Origin: an uncultured beta proteobacterium
GTDB taxonomy: Bacteria > Pseudomonadota > Gammaproteobacteria > Burkholderiales > SG8-41
Direction: 5' to 3'
Assembly (NCBI GenBank): GCA_903885665.1
Contig: CAISJL010000013.1
Span: 1 to 64,000, forward strand
Length of the DNA stretch: 64,000 bases
Positions 54,907-64,000 of the stretch are shown here, one piece after another; positions within the stretch are counted from its first letter, which is position 1, and each line of letters opens with the position of its first letter. Both the position numbers and the translations under genes were made by a program. The notes under the pieces are model-generated. The model was not told the origin of the DNA, did no database searches, and worked only from the letters and a program-made list of their open reading frames with translations.

Positions 54907-55425
54907 CTAAATCAATTGCGGCGTTGGTAAGGCATAGGCCACGACATCTCCGAGCGCGATCTCTCCACCGACAACTACTCGCGCCACAATACCACCATGA
55001 CCGACCATGGCATTATAACCACCCGCACCCAGTGCAGCCTCCATGCGTGCGCAAGGCTCACATAGCCCCGTGCCTTCAAACAATACCGAACCAATGGTGA
55101 AGCGGGCTTGCGCCAAGGCCAACAGATTAATACCGCTGACCATCAAATTACGGCGCATCAGTGTTGGCGATAACGCTGTGTGCGCCATCAAGGCACTGAC
55201 TATCGGCCAATGCTCAAACTGAAACAAACTAACTTGGCGCAGACTACCAGAGCGCTGCGCGGCGTGATCACCCACCAAGCCTCGCCCAGTCTCCACCCGC
55301 ACCTGTGACACACTAGAAACTGCTGCTCTACGCTCAGAACGCAGACCAATCCAACGCAACTGTCCCGCCCGCGGAAACACCTGTTGCAATTGCTGTATAG
55401 ATTGAGCGATCACGGGCGCAGTCAT
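54907..55425 (-). CDS. MOSC domain protein
   Basis: A 172-residue protein of the MOSC fold found in molybdenum cofactor sulfurases and YiiM-like proteins. GLVGDHAAQ near residue 50, LMRRNLMVSG near 90 and the conserved Cys in GLCEPCARME near 120 are family features. Stand-alone MOSC proteins handle the molybdenum cofactor or reduce N-hydroxylated compounds. It is 9 bases after the fumC stop, so it is probably co-transcribed with fumC. Confidence 0.87.
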   Translation of the reverse strand: MTAPVIAQSIQQLQQVFPRAGQLRWIGLRSERRAAVSSVSQVRVETGRGLVGDHAAQRSGSLRQVSLFQFEHWPIVSALMAHTALSPTLMRRNLMVSGINLLALAQARFTIGSVLFEGTGLCEPCARMEAALGAGGYNAMVGHGGIVARVVVGGEIALGDVVAYALPTPQLI

Positions 55426-55434
55426 CGCATACGA

Positions 55435-56862
55435 CTATTTACGCCGGATAGTGCGGGCTGGCTTAATCTTAATGCCTACCATATCCTCTGGCCGCACCCA
55501 TAGTTCAAACTGCTGATCAGTCACAAAGCCTAAGGCAATCGCAGAGGCCTTCAAGGTCAAGCCTTTCTTATGTGCATTCTTAGCAATTTGTGCAGCTTTG
55601 GCATAGCCAATATGCGGGTTCAAGGCAGTCACCAGCATTAAGGAGTCATTGGTGAGTTGAGCGATCCGTTCACGATTAGGCTCAATACCTTGGGCACAGT
55701 GCTCATCAAAATTCTCACAGGCGTGCGCCAGTAAATGTACGCTATGCAAGAAGTTACGAATCACCATCGGCCGAAATACATTGAGCTCAAAGTTACCCAT
55801 AGATCCACCCAAATTAATGGCCACATCATTACCCATCACTTGGCAACACGCCATAGTCATCGACTCTGATTGGGTTGGATTCACCTTGCCAGGCATAATA
55901 GAGGAGCCAGGCTCATTCTCAGGAATGCTCAACTCACCAATACCACAGCGTGGGCCACTCGATAGCCAACGCACATCGTTGGCCATCTTCATCAAAGCCG
56001 CAGCAAGCGTTTTCAAGGAGCCATGGGCATGTACAACAGCATCGCAAGCGGCGAGCGCTTCAAACTTATTGGGCGCTGTTACGAATGGCAAACCAGTTAA
56101 TTTTTTAAGTTGTGCAGCCACGTCTTTGGCAAATTTAGGGTGTGCATTCAAACCGGTACCTACCGCAGTGCCGCCCAGGGCTAGTTCTGATAAATGCGGC
56201 AAGGCATTATTAATATGGGTCAAGCTATGATCGAGCTGTGCAACATAGCCGGAAAATTCTTGGCCCAAGGTCAAAGGCGTTGCATCTTGCAAATGGGTGC
56301 GGCCAATTTTTACGATCGACATAAACGCCCGCGATTTTTTATCAAGGGTGCGACGTAATTTTTTGAGTGCCGGTTTTAATTGTTGCTCAAGCGCAATGAC
56401 CGCGGCAACGTGCATCGCAGTTGGGAATGTGTCATTAGAAGACTGGCCCTTGTTCACATCATCGTTCTCATGCACCAAGCGCTGCGCACCGCGCCGCCCA
56501 CCCAAAATCTCGGAAGCACGATTGGCCAACACTTCGTTCACATTCATATTAGTCTGCGTACCCGAACCCGTCTGCCAGACTACCAAGGGGAAATGCTGAT
56601 CCCACTGTCCAGTGAGCGCCTCATCAGCAGCGGCAACAATTGCTTTGCCTTTCTTTTTGTCTAACATGCCTAAGGCCATATTAGTCAGTGCAGCTGCTTT
56701 CTTCACCATCACCTGAGCGTGCACTACCGGCATCGGCATGGTCTCGCCAGGAAAATGGAAGTGATGCAAGCTACGCTGTGTCTGTGCACCCCACAACATA
56801 TTGCTCGGAACTTCAATGTCACCCATGGTGTCTTGCTCAATGCGAAAGTTTTTCATAGTCAT
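55435..56862 (-). CDS. fumC: Fumarate hydratase class II
   Basis: The iron-free fumarase of the citric acid cycle, 475 residues. Signatures are [14 protein letters not shown] near 145, [16 protein letters not shown] near 190 and [13 protein letters not shown] near 320. The start could be Met1 or Met3 ([11 protein letters not shown]); neither has a strong ribosome binding site. A five-copy pentamer repeat lies 26 bases upstream of the ATG in the leader or promoter. Confidence 0.95.
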   Translation of the reverse strand: MTMKNFRIEQDTMGDIEVPSNMLWGAQTQRSLHHFHFPGETMPMPVVHAQVMVKKAAALTNMALGMLDKKKGKAIVAAADEALTGQWDQHFPLVVWQTGSGTQTNMNVNEVLANRASEILGGRRGAQRLVHENDDVNKGQSSNDTFPTAMHVAAVIALEQQLKPALKKLRRTLDKKSRAFMSIVKIGRTHLQDATPLTLGQEFSGYVAQLDHSLTHINNALPHLSELALGGTAVGTGLNAHPKFAKDVAAQLKKLTGLPFVTAPNKFEALAACDAVVHAHGSLKTLAAALMKMANDVRWLSSGPRCGIGELSIPENEPGSSIMPGKVNPTQSESMTMACCQVMGNDVAINLGGSMGNFELNVFRPMVIRNFLHSVHLLAHACENFDEHCAQGIEPNRERIAQLTNDSLMLVTALNPHIGYAKAAQIAKNAHKKGLTLKASAIALGFVTDQQFELWVRPEDMVGIKIKPARTIRRK

Positions 56863-56887
56863 ATCGTATTATTGAAAATTACAGTGG

Positions 56888-56912
56888 ATTAAATTAAATT
56901 AAATTAAATTAA
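56888..56912. repeat. Pentanucleotide microsatellite upstream of fumC
   Basis: Five perfect ATTAA units sit 26 bases before the fumC ATG (read on the minus strand as TTAAT). Copy-number change here could alter promoter or leader spacing. Confidence 0.9.
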
Positions 56913-57044
56913 AAAATATACAACATTAAAAAGATCTCTACATCATCACTACTCAACAATGCCACAGCTCAACCATTAGCGTTAGTATTTTTACCATGAT
57001 TAAGCTTACCATCCTTAAGCTCACTACACTGTAGCACGCCACAC

Positions 57045-59354
57045 TTAAGCATTAACCCCAAACAAAGGGCGCTGCTCACCGCGCAATGCATTCGCATCTG
57101 CCACTGTCAGCGCCGTCAAATTCACCACACGTCGGACAGTCGCACTAATCGTTAATATATGCACTGGCTTTGCAGCACCCAGCAATATCGGCCCTACGGT
57201 AATGCCATCACCTGCGGCAGTTTTAAGTAAGTTAAATGAAATGTTTGCCGCATCTAAGTTTGGCATCACTAACAAATTAGCCTGTCCGCGCAGCGTCGAA
57301 TTAGGAAACACTTTAGCCCGAATCTCGGCAGACAATGCGGCATCGCCATGCATCTCGCCGTCAATTTCCAAATGCGGCGCACGTGCAGCAATCAAAGCGC
57401 GGGCATTGCGCATCTTATCGACAGAAGCGCCCTCACCAGAACCAAAATTAGAATGCGACAACAAGGCAACCTTAGGCACAATACCAAAGCGACTGATCTC
57501 CTCTGCAGCCAATAGGGTTGACTCCGCAATCTGCTCGGCATCGGGATCAGGATTAACATAGGTGTCACAAATAAAGACGGTACGCCCTGGTAGCATCAGC
57601 ATATTCATCGCAGCAAAATGTCGCACACCAGCACGCTTACCAATCACCAAATCAATATAGTGCAAATGGCTGCTATAGCCGCCCAACAAGCCGCACAACA
57701 TCCCATCAGCAGCGCCCATTCGCACTAACATTCCGCCAATCAGCGTTGGGCGCAAATGCATATCGGATTTAGCAATCTCTGGGGTGACGCCACGCCGCTC
57801 GCCTAGACGCTGATACTCGGTCCAATACTCTTTGTAGCGCGGATCATCGCTCGGATCAACTAACTCATAATGCTCACCGCGCTTTAAGCGTAAGCCTAAA
57901 CGCTCAACCCGCATCTCAATGACTTCAGGTCGACCAATCAGAATCGGCCGCACAATGCCCTCATCCACCGCGACTTTCACAGCGCGCAATACGACCTCCT
58001 GCTCGCCCTCAGCGTAGACTACGCGCTTCGGTGACTTTTTAGCCACAGCCATCACTGGCTTCATCATCAACCCGGAATGGTAGACCACAGCGTTAAGACG
58101 CTGTGTATACGCATCAAAATCAACAATCGGTCGGGTCGCAACACCGCTTTGCATGGCAGCGCGGGCCACAGCGGGCGCTACCATGCTAATCAGGCGGGGG
58201 TCAAAGGGTCGGGGTATTAAATAATCGGGGCCAAATTTTAAATCTTCCTCACCATATGCGGCGGTAACGACCTCAGATTGCTCGGACTGGGCCAAGGCGG
58301 CAATCGCGTTGACTGCAGCGATTTCCATATCGCGATTAATGGTGGTCGCTCCCACATCCAAAGCGCCGCGAAATATGAATGGAAAGCACAGCACATTATT
58401 GACTTGATTGGGGTAGTCCGAACGCCCAGTTGCAATGACCGCATCAGGCCGCACAGCTTTGACTAACTCTGGCAATATTTCTGGCTCAGGATTAGCCAAG
58501 GCCAAAATCAATGGTCGAGGCGCCATTTGCAACAACATCTCTTGCTTCAACACTTTGCCCGCTGACAATCCCAAAAACGCATCTGCACCCGCCATCACCT
58601 CGCTTAAATGTCGAGCCGGGGTATCAATTGCATAACGCGCTTTTTCAGTGTCCATCTCCTCGGTGCGCCCTTGATAGACAACACCGATAATATCGGTGAC
58701 GGTGATATGCTCTTTCTTGAGACCCAAAGATACTAACAAATCCAGACAAGCAAGCGCTGCGGCACCAGCGCCCGACACTACTAATTTAATATCTTCGATC
58801 TTCTTACCAACCACTTTTAAACCGTTGGTAAATGCAGCACTGACAATAATCGCGGTACCATGCTGATCATCATGAAACACGGGAATCTTGCAGCGCTTAC
58901 GTAACTCGCGCTCTACAATAAAGCACTCGGGCGCTTTAATATCTTCTAAGTTGATACCGCCAAATGTCGGCTCAAGCGCGGCAATAATATCAACTAATTT
59001 ATGGGGATCACGTTCGTTGATTTCGATATCAAACACATCAATACCAGCGAACTTCTTAAATAAAACCGCTTTACCTTCCATCACTGGCTTGGCGGCAAGC
59101 GGCCCAATGCTACCCAAACCCAATACCGCTGTACCGTTAGTGATGACCGCCACCAAATTGCCGCGCGCGGTGTAATCACTAGCGGAACTAGGGTTGGCTA
59201 CAATCTCCTCACAGACTTTAGCAACTCCAGGGGTATAGGCCAGGGCCAAATCCCGTTGATTGACTAGCCCTTTGGTAGGGGTCACCGAGATCTTACCCGG
59301 CGAAGGAAACTGGTGATATTCAAGCGCTGCCTTGCGCAACTGATCTTCTTGCAT
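57045..59354 (-). CDS. maeB: NADP-dependent malic enzyme MaeB with phosphotransacetylase-like domain
   Basis: This 769-residue enzyme decarboxylates malate to pyruvate. The N-terminal malic enzyme part (about 1-430) has [34 protein letters not shown] and the cofactor loop [16 protein letters not shown]. Residues about 440-769 form a phosphotransacetylase-like domain ([28 protein letters not shown]) that regulates activity rather than making acetyl phosphate. The length and layout are those of MaeB. It lies upstream of fumC on the same strand but is separated by about 180 bases, so it is probably a separate unit. Confidence 0.94.
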   Translation of the reverse strand: MQEDQLRKAALEYHQFPSPGKISVTPTKGLVNQRDLALAYTPGVAKVCEEIVANPSSASDYTARGNLVAVITNGTAVLGLGSIGPLAAKPVMEGKAVLFKKFAGIDVFDIEINERDPHKLVDIIAALEPTFGGINLEDIKAPECFIVERELRKRCKIPVFHDDQHGTAIIVSAAFTNGLKVVGKKIEDIKLVVSGAGAAALACLDLLVSLGLKKEHITVTDIIGVVYQGRTEEMDTEKARYAIDTPARHLSEVMAGADAFLGLSAGKVLKQEMLLQMAPRPLILALANPEPEILPELVKAVRPDAVIATGRSDYPNQVNNVLCFPFIFRGALDVGATTINRDMEIAAVNAIAALAQSEQSEVVTAAYGEEDLKFGPDYLIPRPFDPRLISMVAPAVARAAMQSGVATRPIVDFDAYTQRLNAVVYHSGLMMKPVMAVAKKSPKRVVYAEGEQEVVLRAVKVAVDEGIVRPILIGRPEVIEMRVERLGLRLKRGEHYELVDPSDDPRYKEYWTEYQRLGERRGVTPEIAKSDMHLRPTLIGGMLVRMGAADGMLCGLLGGYSSHLHYIDLVIGKRAGVRHFAAMNMLMLPGRTVFICDTYVNPDPDAEQIAESTLLAAEEISRFGIVPKVALLSHSNFGSGEGASVDKMRNARALIAARAPHLEIDGEMHGDAALSAEIRAKVFPNSTLRGQANLLVMPNLDAANISFNLLKTAAGDGITVGPILLGAAKPVHILTISATVRRVVNLTALTVADANALRGEQRPLFGVNA

Positions 59355-59754
59355 GATGCGGATTACTTTCTAAAAAACGCTGATCATCATCGATCAACTG
59401 AAATTGCTCGTCATACGGACTGTCATTATAGCGTAGCTAGCCCCCTCCAAATTTCAACATCGGGGTATTCAGCCCAACATTTGACTGCCTGCGATATGTT
59501 AAAGTCTAAGGAAGTAAACAGAGCACCAGCACCCCCATCAACCGAATGTCGCAATTTAACATAACTACTTAAACTGTATATAGAAGCCCCCTAACCAACT
59601 CCTTCACTTACTTTTTCATCTCTTTTTAACTCCAGTGACAATCTGTGACCAGCCTTATATACACAGATATACACAGATCCTCAGATTTCCATTGGACTTA
59701 ATCATTTCATACGCAACGACTTTCCCAACACTAATCTATCTAGCGTAACTCACG
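59355..59754. promoter_or_regulatory. Divergent maeB / iminopeptidase spacer
   Basis: A 400-base region without a supported gene. It contains a 10-base tandem duplication (ATACACAGAT twice, 59660-59679). A weak 83-codon ORF of the track starts inside maeB in the opposite sense and is not credible. Promoters for both neighbours must be here. Confidence 0.4.
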
Positions 59755-60711
59755 ATGACCACGCATACACTCTACCCTGAAATCTCTGCTTATCAGTCAG
59801 GCATGCTGGCTCTAGACCACGGCCATACCTTGTATTACGAAGAAAGCGGTAACCCCAATGGCGCGCCAGTGCTATTTCTGCATGGCGGTCCCGGTGCAGG
59901 TGCAACCACTGGACATCGGCGCTTTTTTGATCCCCAACACTATCGCATTATCATTTTCGATCAGCGCGGCGCGGGTCGCTCCACGCCCTTAGGCGGCCTC
60001 GAGGCCAATACCACACCGATTCTTATTGCTGATATCGAATTATTACGCCAGCACTTGGGGGTTTCACGCTGGTTAGTATTTGGCGGCTCTTGGGGCAGCA
60101 CCTTAGCCTTGGCTTACGCCGAGGCTCATCCCCACCGCTGTCACGGCTTAATACTGCGCGGCATCTTTTTATGCCGCGATTCTGAGATTCAGTGGTTTTT
60201 ATACGGTCTACGCCATTTATTTCCAGAGGCTTGGGATACATTTGTCGCGCCGATTCCTGAAGCCGAGCGCCACGACTTACTCAACGCCTACCACCGGCGG
60301 CTGACCGACCCTGACCCCGCCATTCATCTTCCAGCCGCTCGCACTTGGAGCGCTTACGAAGGCGCTTGCTCAACGCTACTGCCCGACCCCGAAACGGTTG
60401 GTCATTTTGCCAGCGATGGCGTGGCACTGGGCCTGGCCCGAATCGAGGCCCACTACTTCCGCAATCAAATCTTTCTACCAGAAAACGCGCTACTCGATAA
60501 CATCCAGCGCATCCGTCATCTACCAGCCATTATTGTTCAAGGCCGCTACGATGCTGTGTGCCCGATTGTCTCAGCAGACGACTTACGCAAAGCTTGGCCC
60601 GAGGCCGAATATGTCATCATTCCGGACGCTGGACATTCTGCCTGGGAGCCAGGGATTACCGCCGCTTTAGTACGCGCCACCGAATACTTTAAAACTATCA
60701 CTCAACGCTAA
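59755..60711 (+). CDS. pip: Proline iminopeptidase
   Basis: An alpha/beta hydrolase that removes N-terminal proline from peptides. HGGPGAGATTGHRRFFDP near residue 43 and FDQRGAGRS near 72 are family motifs, the nucleophile is in FGGSWGSTLAL near 110, and Asp/His lie in GRYDAVCP and DAGHSAWE. The 318-residue length is right for this family. It is followed after about 100 bases by an FAH-family gene on the same strand. Confidence 0.92.
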   Translation: MTTHTLYPEISAYQSGMLALDHGHTLYYEESGNPNGAPVLFLHGGPGAGATTGHRRFFDPQHYRIIIFDQRGAGRSTPLGGLEANTTPILIADIELLRQHLGVSRWLVFGGSWGSTLALAYAEAHPHRCHGLILRGIFLCRDSEIQWFLYGLRHLFPEAWDTFVAPIPEAERHDLLNAYHRRLTDPDPAIHLPAARTWSAYEGACSTLLPDPETVGHFASDGVALGLARIEAHYFRNQIFLPENALLDNIQRIRHLPAIIVQGRYDAVCPIVSADDLRKAWPEAEYVIIPDAGHSAWEPGITAALVRATEYFKTITQR

Positions 60712-60816
60712 CGCCTAATGACGAGTCACTGATGCTAATGACTTCTTGCTAAACGATTAACCCCTACACTATTTTTAACACCTAAACTGTTTAACCCTAG
60801 AACTCAGGAGACCACT

Positions 60817-61731
60817 TTGAAACTCGTCACTTACTGCCCCACCAAACGTAGCCCATCCGCCATTGGCGTCATTGCCGCCGACGGCAGTATTATTGATTTA
60901 GCAACAGCCGCTAAAAAATCTCGTACCAAATTGAGCTTTGATGCACACGATATGTTGAGCCTGATTAGCGCCGGACGCAGCGGCCTCACATTGGTCAAAG
61001 CCGCAACTGCCCGCTGTACCACCGGCCACTACGATGCGGCTAAGGTCACCTTACTCGCACCAATTCCACGGCCACGCAAAAATGTATTCTGCGTGGGTTG
61101 GAATTACCTAGAGCACTTCAACGAAGGGGCTAAAGCCCGCCCCCATGTCCAAGAAATGCCCCTGCATCCGGCATTTTTTAGTAAAGCGCCAACCACGGTT
61201 AACGCACCATATGGCGCAGTGCCCTTGCATGCTGCAGTGACCGAAAAACTAGACTGGGAAGTCGAGCTCGGTGTGGTCATCGGCAAAGGTGGACGCAATA
61301 TCACTGAAGCGGCAGCAATGAAACATATCTACGGCTATATGACAGTGAATGATGTCTCGGCACGGGAAGTTCAGCGACAACACGGCCAGCAATGGTTCAA
61401 AGGTAAAAGTCTAGATGGCCACTGCCCAATGGGGCCTTGGCTGACCACTGCTGATGCGGTGAAAACGCCACAAAATCTACGTATCACCTGTAAGGTCAAT
61501 GGTGTGGTCAAACAGGATTCGAATACCAGCTTTATGTATTTCAAAATCCCCCGCATTATTGCCGAACTGTCTGCTGGCCTGAGCTTAGAGCCAGGAGATA
61601 TCATCCTTACTGGTACGCCTGCCGGTGTTGGTCATGCCCGCAACCCACCCGAATTCATGCATGCCGGCGACCTGCTAGAGACTGAAGTCGAAGGTTTGGG
61701 TGTATTACGTAATCGAATTGCCAAGCAATAA
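60817..61731 (+). CDS. Fumarylacetoacetate hydrolase (FAH)-family protein
   Basis: A 304-residue member of the FAH superfamily of metal-dependent hydrolases, decarboxylases and hydratases. The core reads VFCVGWNYLEHFNE, the metal-binding EVELGVVIGKGG, GYMTVNDVSAREVQ and the C-terminal DIILTGTPAGVG. The start is a TTG with a strong CAGGAG six bases before it, so expression may be limited by the codon. Similar proteins act on 2-keto acids in aromatic catabolism; substrate unknown. Confidence 0.9.
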   Translation: MKLVTYCPTKRSPSAIGVIAADGSIIDLATAAKKSRTKLSFDAHDMLSLISAGRSGLTLVKAATARCTTGHYDAAKVTLLAPIPRPRKNVFCVGWNYLEHFNEGAKARPHVQEMPLHPAFFSKAPTTVNAPYGAVPLHAAVTEKLDWEVELGVVIGKGGRNITEAAAMKHIYGYMTVNDVSAREVQRQHGQQWFKGKSLDGHCPMGPWLTTADAVKTPQNLRITCKVNGVVKQDSNTSFMYFKIPRIIAELSAGLSLEPGDIILTGTPAGVGHARNPPEFMHAGDLLETEVEGLGVLRNRIAKQ

Positions 61732-61842
61732 GCAGGGTCTTGTTCTCGAGAGATTGCTCTGGGGTAATTGCTGGGGGTTGCATCGACAGACTCCCAGCAA
61801 CCTGTATGTCGAGCGCCCACTTCCCCACGCTCAAATTCAAAC

Positions 61843-61861
61843 GCTGGCATTAAAAGCCAGC
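61843..61861 (-). terminator. Small hairpin between FAH and PhaM-like genes
   Basis: GCTGGC and GCCAGC pair around a seven-base AT loop. It lies 42 bases after the phaM-like stop (minus strand) and 112 bases after the FAH stop. The T-rich flanks are weak, so this is a low-confidence terminator. Confidence 0.4.
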
Positions 61862-61902
61862 ATTAAAAATAAATGTCTGATTTAAAAAGAATTTTTAATG
61901 CG

Positions 61903-62157
61903 TTAGGTCGGTTTTTTGTTACCTGCCTGCAAGGCCTCTAGTCCAGCACGTTGGACCTCTAGCGTCTTTAAGGTCATCTGCACCATACTCGTACTCATCA
62001 ATAACCAAGCCTCTACCGCCTTTAATTCGGTAATTTTCTTCTCTATGGCCGCCAAATCAACCGTGGGGGGAACCATCCCAGGAGCGGTAAAGCCCATGGG
62101 ATTCCACATATTTTGCATAAATTCGAAGAAATCCGCCGATCCCTTTTGCTCGCTCAT
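61903..62157 (-). CDS. Short PhaM-like polyhydroxyalkanoate granule regulator
   Basis: An 84-residue protein whose middle, PPTVDLAAIEKKITELKAVEAWL, followed by ALEVQR-like TLEVQRAGLEAL, matches the N-terminal domain of PhaM, which links PHB synthase and granules to the nucleoid. The known PhaM has a long Lys/Ala-rich, DNA-binding C-terminal tail that is missing here. N-terminal FFEFMQNMW is also PhaM-like. It lies 30 bases after the lytic transglycosylase gene on the same strand. A thiolase that could feed PHB synthesis is at 36.4 kb. Confidence 0.8.
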   Translation of the reverse strand: MSEQKGSADFFEFMQNMWNPMGFTAPGMVPPTVDLAAIEKKITELKAVEAWLLMSTSMVQMTLKTLEVQRAGLEALQAGNKKPT

Positions 62158-62187
62158 GGGAAACCCTTACGCTAGTAAAACCTCATA

Positions 62188-62931
62188 CTACAAGGCTTGA
62201 CCATCTTGCGCTAGCACCGTGGATTGATGTGCTGTGGTTGCACGGAGTTGGGGTTGAGCTTGATGGAGTGCAGATTCTAAGCGCTGCTTCTCGCTCATGA
62301 CTTTCTGAGTATAGGCATCAGACTGATCGGCCACTGCGCCTGCGTAGGATTGCAGCGCGCTGGTCATGTCGCCAGTACGCAGCAAATAACTCTTCAAAAT
62401 CCGAATACCCACATGAATATTGGGTTCTGGGTCATAAATCGCCTGCTCGCCACCAAACTTCGAAAATTTAGCCAAATGAAATTGCGGAATAATTTGCATC
62501 AAACCCTTGGCGCCCATCGGACTCTCTGCCAAAGGGTTAAAACGCGATTCAACCGCAATCATCGCCACCACCAATAACGGGTCTAGACCAAATTGGCGAG
62601 CCTGAACATGGGCAATGCGCACCACATCCAAGGTGTCGCTCACGACTAAATTAAAACGCTTGGCCAAGGACTGGGCGAGCACGGCATAGCGCGTCTCTTC
62701 GGCGCTGGGCTTAACTACCACATCGGCAGCACCCGGAGCTTCAAGCGCCGCAGTAGTCAGCGCAGAATAAGCGCCTACCAACCAATCTACCCGAATGGCG
62801 CTATGGCCAATAGACCGCGGGGCCAACAAGACGAACAAAGTTGCAGCAACTAAAGTTACTGTTAATACTGCTCGGCCCAACATTGAAATCACGACTACTG
62901 AAGAATCTTCCGACATCGATTTTGCCAACAT
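62188..62931 (-). CDS. Lytic transglycosylase (SLT domain)
   Basis: A peptidoglycan-cleaving enzyme. The start is moved to 62931, where AAGGAGG precedes the ATG; the track's extra 31 residues are Arg/Ser-rich and unlikely. A single N-terminal membrane segment (AVLTVTLVAATLFVLLAP) anchors it. The SLT domain has the catalytic Glu in AVESRFNPLAESPMGAKGLMQIIP and the later SYLLRTGDMTSALQSYAG. The protein is 247 residues. It shares a strand and probably a transcript with the PhaM-like gene. Confidence 0.88.
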   Translation of the reverse strand: MLAKSMSEDSSVVVISMLGRAVLTVTLVAATLFVLLAPRSIGHSAIRVDWLVGAYSALTTAALEAPGAADVVVKPSAEETRYAVLAQSLAKRFNLVVSDTLDVVRIAHVQARQFGLDPLLVVAMIAVESRFNPLAESPMGAKGLMQIIPQFHLAKFSKFGGEQAIYDPEPNIHVGIRILKSYLLRTGDMTSALQSYAGAVADQSDAYTQKVMSEKQRLESALHQAQPQLRATTAHQSTVLAQDGQAL

Positions 62932-63455
62932 ACGCAAAACCTCCTTAGGAATTTGCCGATCAAAGAACAAACCACCACAGCGGCTTGTTGATCGTGCCCG
63001 TGTTGCAGTGCGTGAGTGGTGCACGCAGCACTAAACACATCCACCCCATCACCAAAATGTCACGGAACATGTGATCAAGAATTTGAATGCACAGTCATCC
63101 GGACTCGTCGACTACCACCTTACATTCACAATAGTACGCTACAGGTAGTAGTCGTCAAACAGTTAAACGCCGCGAATTGTAGTCGTTAATCCACGCTGCC
63201 GCAACCCTCGTCGTCACGCATACGCGCATATCGGTTGCCGCTCAATAACGATTGGGCCCTACTTCACAACCACCAGCCATCCGAATATGACGCACTGAAA
63301 AAAATTAATTTATTCATATAATCAACTATTTATATAAAAATATACAGTTATGGCGCGTATAGCTCTGAGCGCTTTGAGCGACCGCTGGCTGAACATTGCA
63401 AGGGATGATGATGTGCACAACTAAATGGCCACAGCTGTGATAAATTCACACCCCT
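62932..63455. promoter_or_regulatory. Divergent spacer upstream of the transglycosylase and DUF2946-like genes
   Basis: About 520 bases without a gene that I can support. The 31 codons that the track adds to the transglycosylase lie here. The right part (about 63300-63350) is AT-rich and a likely promoter for the rightward gene. No RNA gene was recognised. Confidence 0.4.
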
Positions 63456-64000
63456 ATGGATGACATCGTACTCAAAGGTATGGCCAAATGGCCAAACGTC
63501 CCCGCAGTATTTGGGTGGCTAGCACTCGACCGACGCGGCCAGTGGCGACTCAAAGGTGAGCGCATTACCAACCCAGCGATCTGCGCTTTTTTTGGCCGTA
63601 ACTACGCGCACGATAGCGAAGGTTGTTGGTATTTACAAAACGGACCGCAACGCGTCTACGTCGAACTCGGTCTCACGCCTTATATCTGGCGGATCACTCC
63701 TGGGGAGTCGGCGCCGAGCATTCACGCGCATAGCGGCCTGACTTGCACTCAAATACACGACGCCTTTATTGATGATGCGGGCGACCTACTATTAAATAGT
63801 GTGCACGGTATTGGCTTAGTACACGACGCCGATCTGCATGAACTCATGCCCTACTTCTCCGACGACCAAGGTCATCGCGGCGAGGCTGCCTTAAGCGCCC
63901 ACCTAGACACCCTGACGGCGGGTGACCGCGCACCGCTGTGGCTAACACTCGCAGGCACGCCGGTAATGGTTGAGCCAATCCGTAGCGCGACATTGGCCCA
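63456..64000 (+). CDS. DUF2946-like protein, partial, runs off right edge
   Basis: Not in the ORF track because no stop falls in the window. From the ATG at 63456 the frame stays open for 181 codons: MDDIVLKGMAKWPNVPAVFGW, then RNYAHDSEGCWYLQNGPQRVYVEL. This matches my memory of DUF2946-family proteins of Burkholderiales, which start MDDIV.. and share the QNGPQRVYVEL block. The function of the family is unknown. There is no signal peptide at the N-terminus. The track ORF at 63556 is a shadow in another frame. Confidence 0.82.
   Translation, partial: MDDIVLKGMAKWPNVPAVFGWLALDRRGQWRLKGERITNPAICAFFGRNYAHDSEGCWYLQNGPQRVYVELGLTPYIWRITPGESAPSIHAHSGLTCTQIHDAFIDDAGDLLLNSVHGIGLVHDADLHELMPYFSDDQGHRGEAALSAHLDTLTAGDRAPLWLTLAGTPVMVEPIRSATLA

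Noticed and set aside
55781-56230. 149-codon plus-strand ORF inside fumC
   Set aside because: Antisense shadow of fumC; no start signal and no recognisable motif.
57202-57561. 119-codon plus-strand ORF inside maeB
   Set aside because: Antisense shadow of the phosphotransacetylase-like domain.
1-64000. CRISPR arrays, transposases, prophage genes, tRNA or rRNA genes
   Set aside because: I looked for spaced repeats, transposase or integrase motifs and cloverleaf-like sequences in the gaps and saw none that I could support.

Overview
The window looks like a chromosomal segment of a betaproteobacterium, most probably a fairly low-GC member of the Burkholderiales. The evidence is the trxA - rho - rpmE order, a single-chain MaeB malic enzyme with a phosphotransacetylase-like tail, the orn / M48 protease / phhB / rsgA / CobD-like cluster, a PhaM-like phasin regulator, a DUF2946-type protein, and above all many periplasmic receptors of the Bug (TctC) family. 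The genus cannot be fixed from the sequence alone.

Bases 1-29 kb are an accessory-looking catabolic region, AT-richer by eye than what follows. It starts with leuCD (minus strand), continues with an exported methyltransferase-like protein and a hotdog thioesterase, and then has two similar modules in which a Bug receptor and an atypical short-chain dehydrogenase are divergently arranged. Between and after them lie an ABC exporter, a PcaD-like hydrolase, a carboxymuconolactone-decarboxylase-like protein, an MFS carrier and an unusual cytochrome/EF-hand/BON protein. Further Bug receptors, an alpha/beta hydrolase, a Sir2 deacetylase, a second MFS carrier, a metallo-beta-lactamase-fold protein without some metal ligands and a quinone-oxidoreductase-like protein follow. 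No recognisable transcription factor lies in this part, and no TctA/TctB permease for the Bug receptors lies anywhere in the window. At 23-29 kb an AddAB-like helicase/nuclease pair closes the region.

Bases 29-36 kb are core: ferredoxin fdxA, trxA, rho, rpmE with a clear intrinsic terminator, a tartrate/D-malate-type dehydrogenase, an ArnT-like glycosyltransferase and the redox chaperone Hsp33. Bases 36-47 kb are again catabolic: a thiolase, an internally deleted Bug remnant coupled to an MFS carrier, an argininosuccinate-lyase-like protein, a small winged-helix protein, a glutathione transferase, a Bug receptor in an operon with a putative glycosidase-like protein, and another Bug gene preceded by a broken copy of its own 5' end.

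Bases 47-64 kb are mostly housekeeping: pgi, orn, an M48 protease, phhB, rsgA, a CobD/AmpE-like membrane protein, a patatin, a CoA-pyrophosphatase-type Nudix protein, a MOSC protein, fumC, maeB, a proline iminopeptidase, an FAH-family hydrolase, a short PhaM-like protein, a lytic transglycosylase and a DUF2946-like gene running off the right edge. Both edge genes are open-ended and absent from the supplied ORF track. No tRNA, rRNA, CRISPR array or transposase was found.
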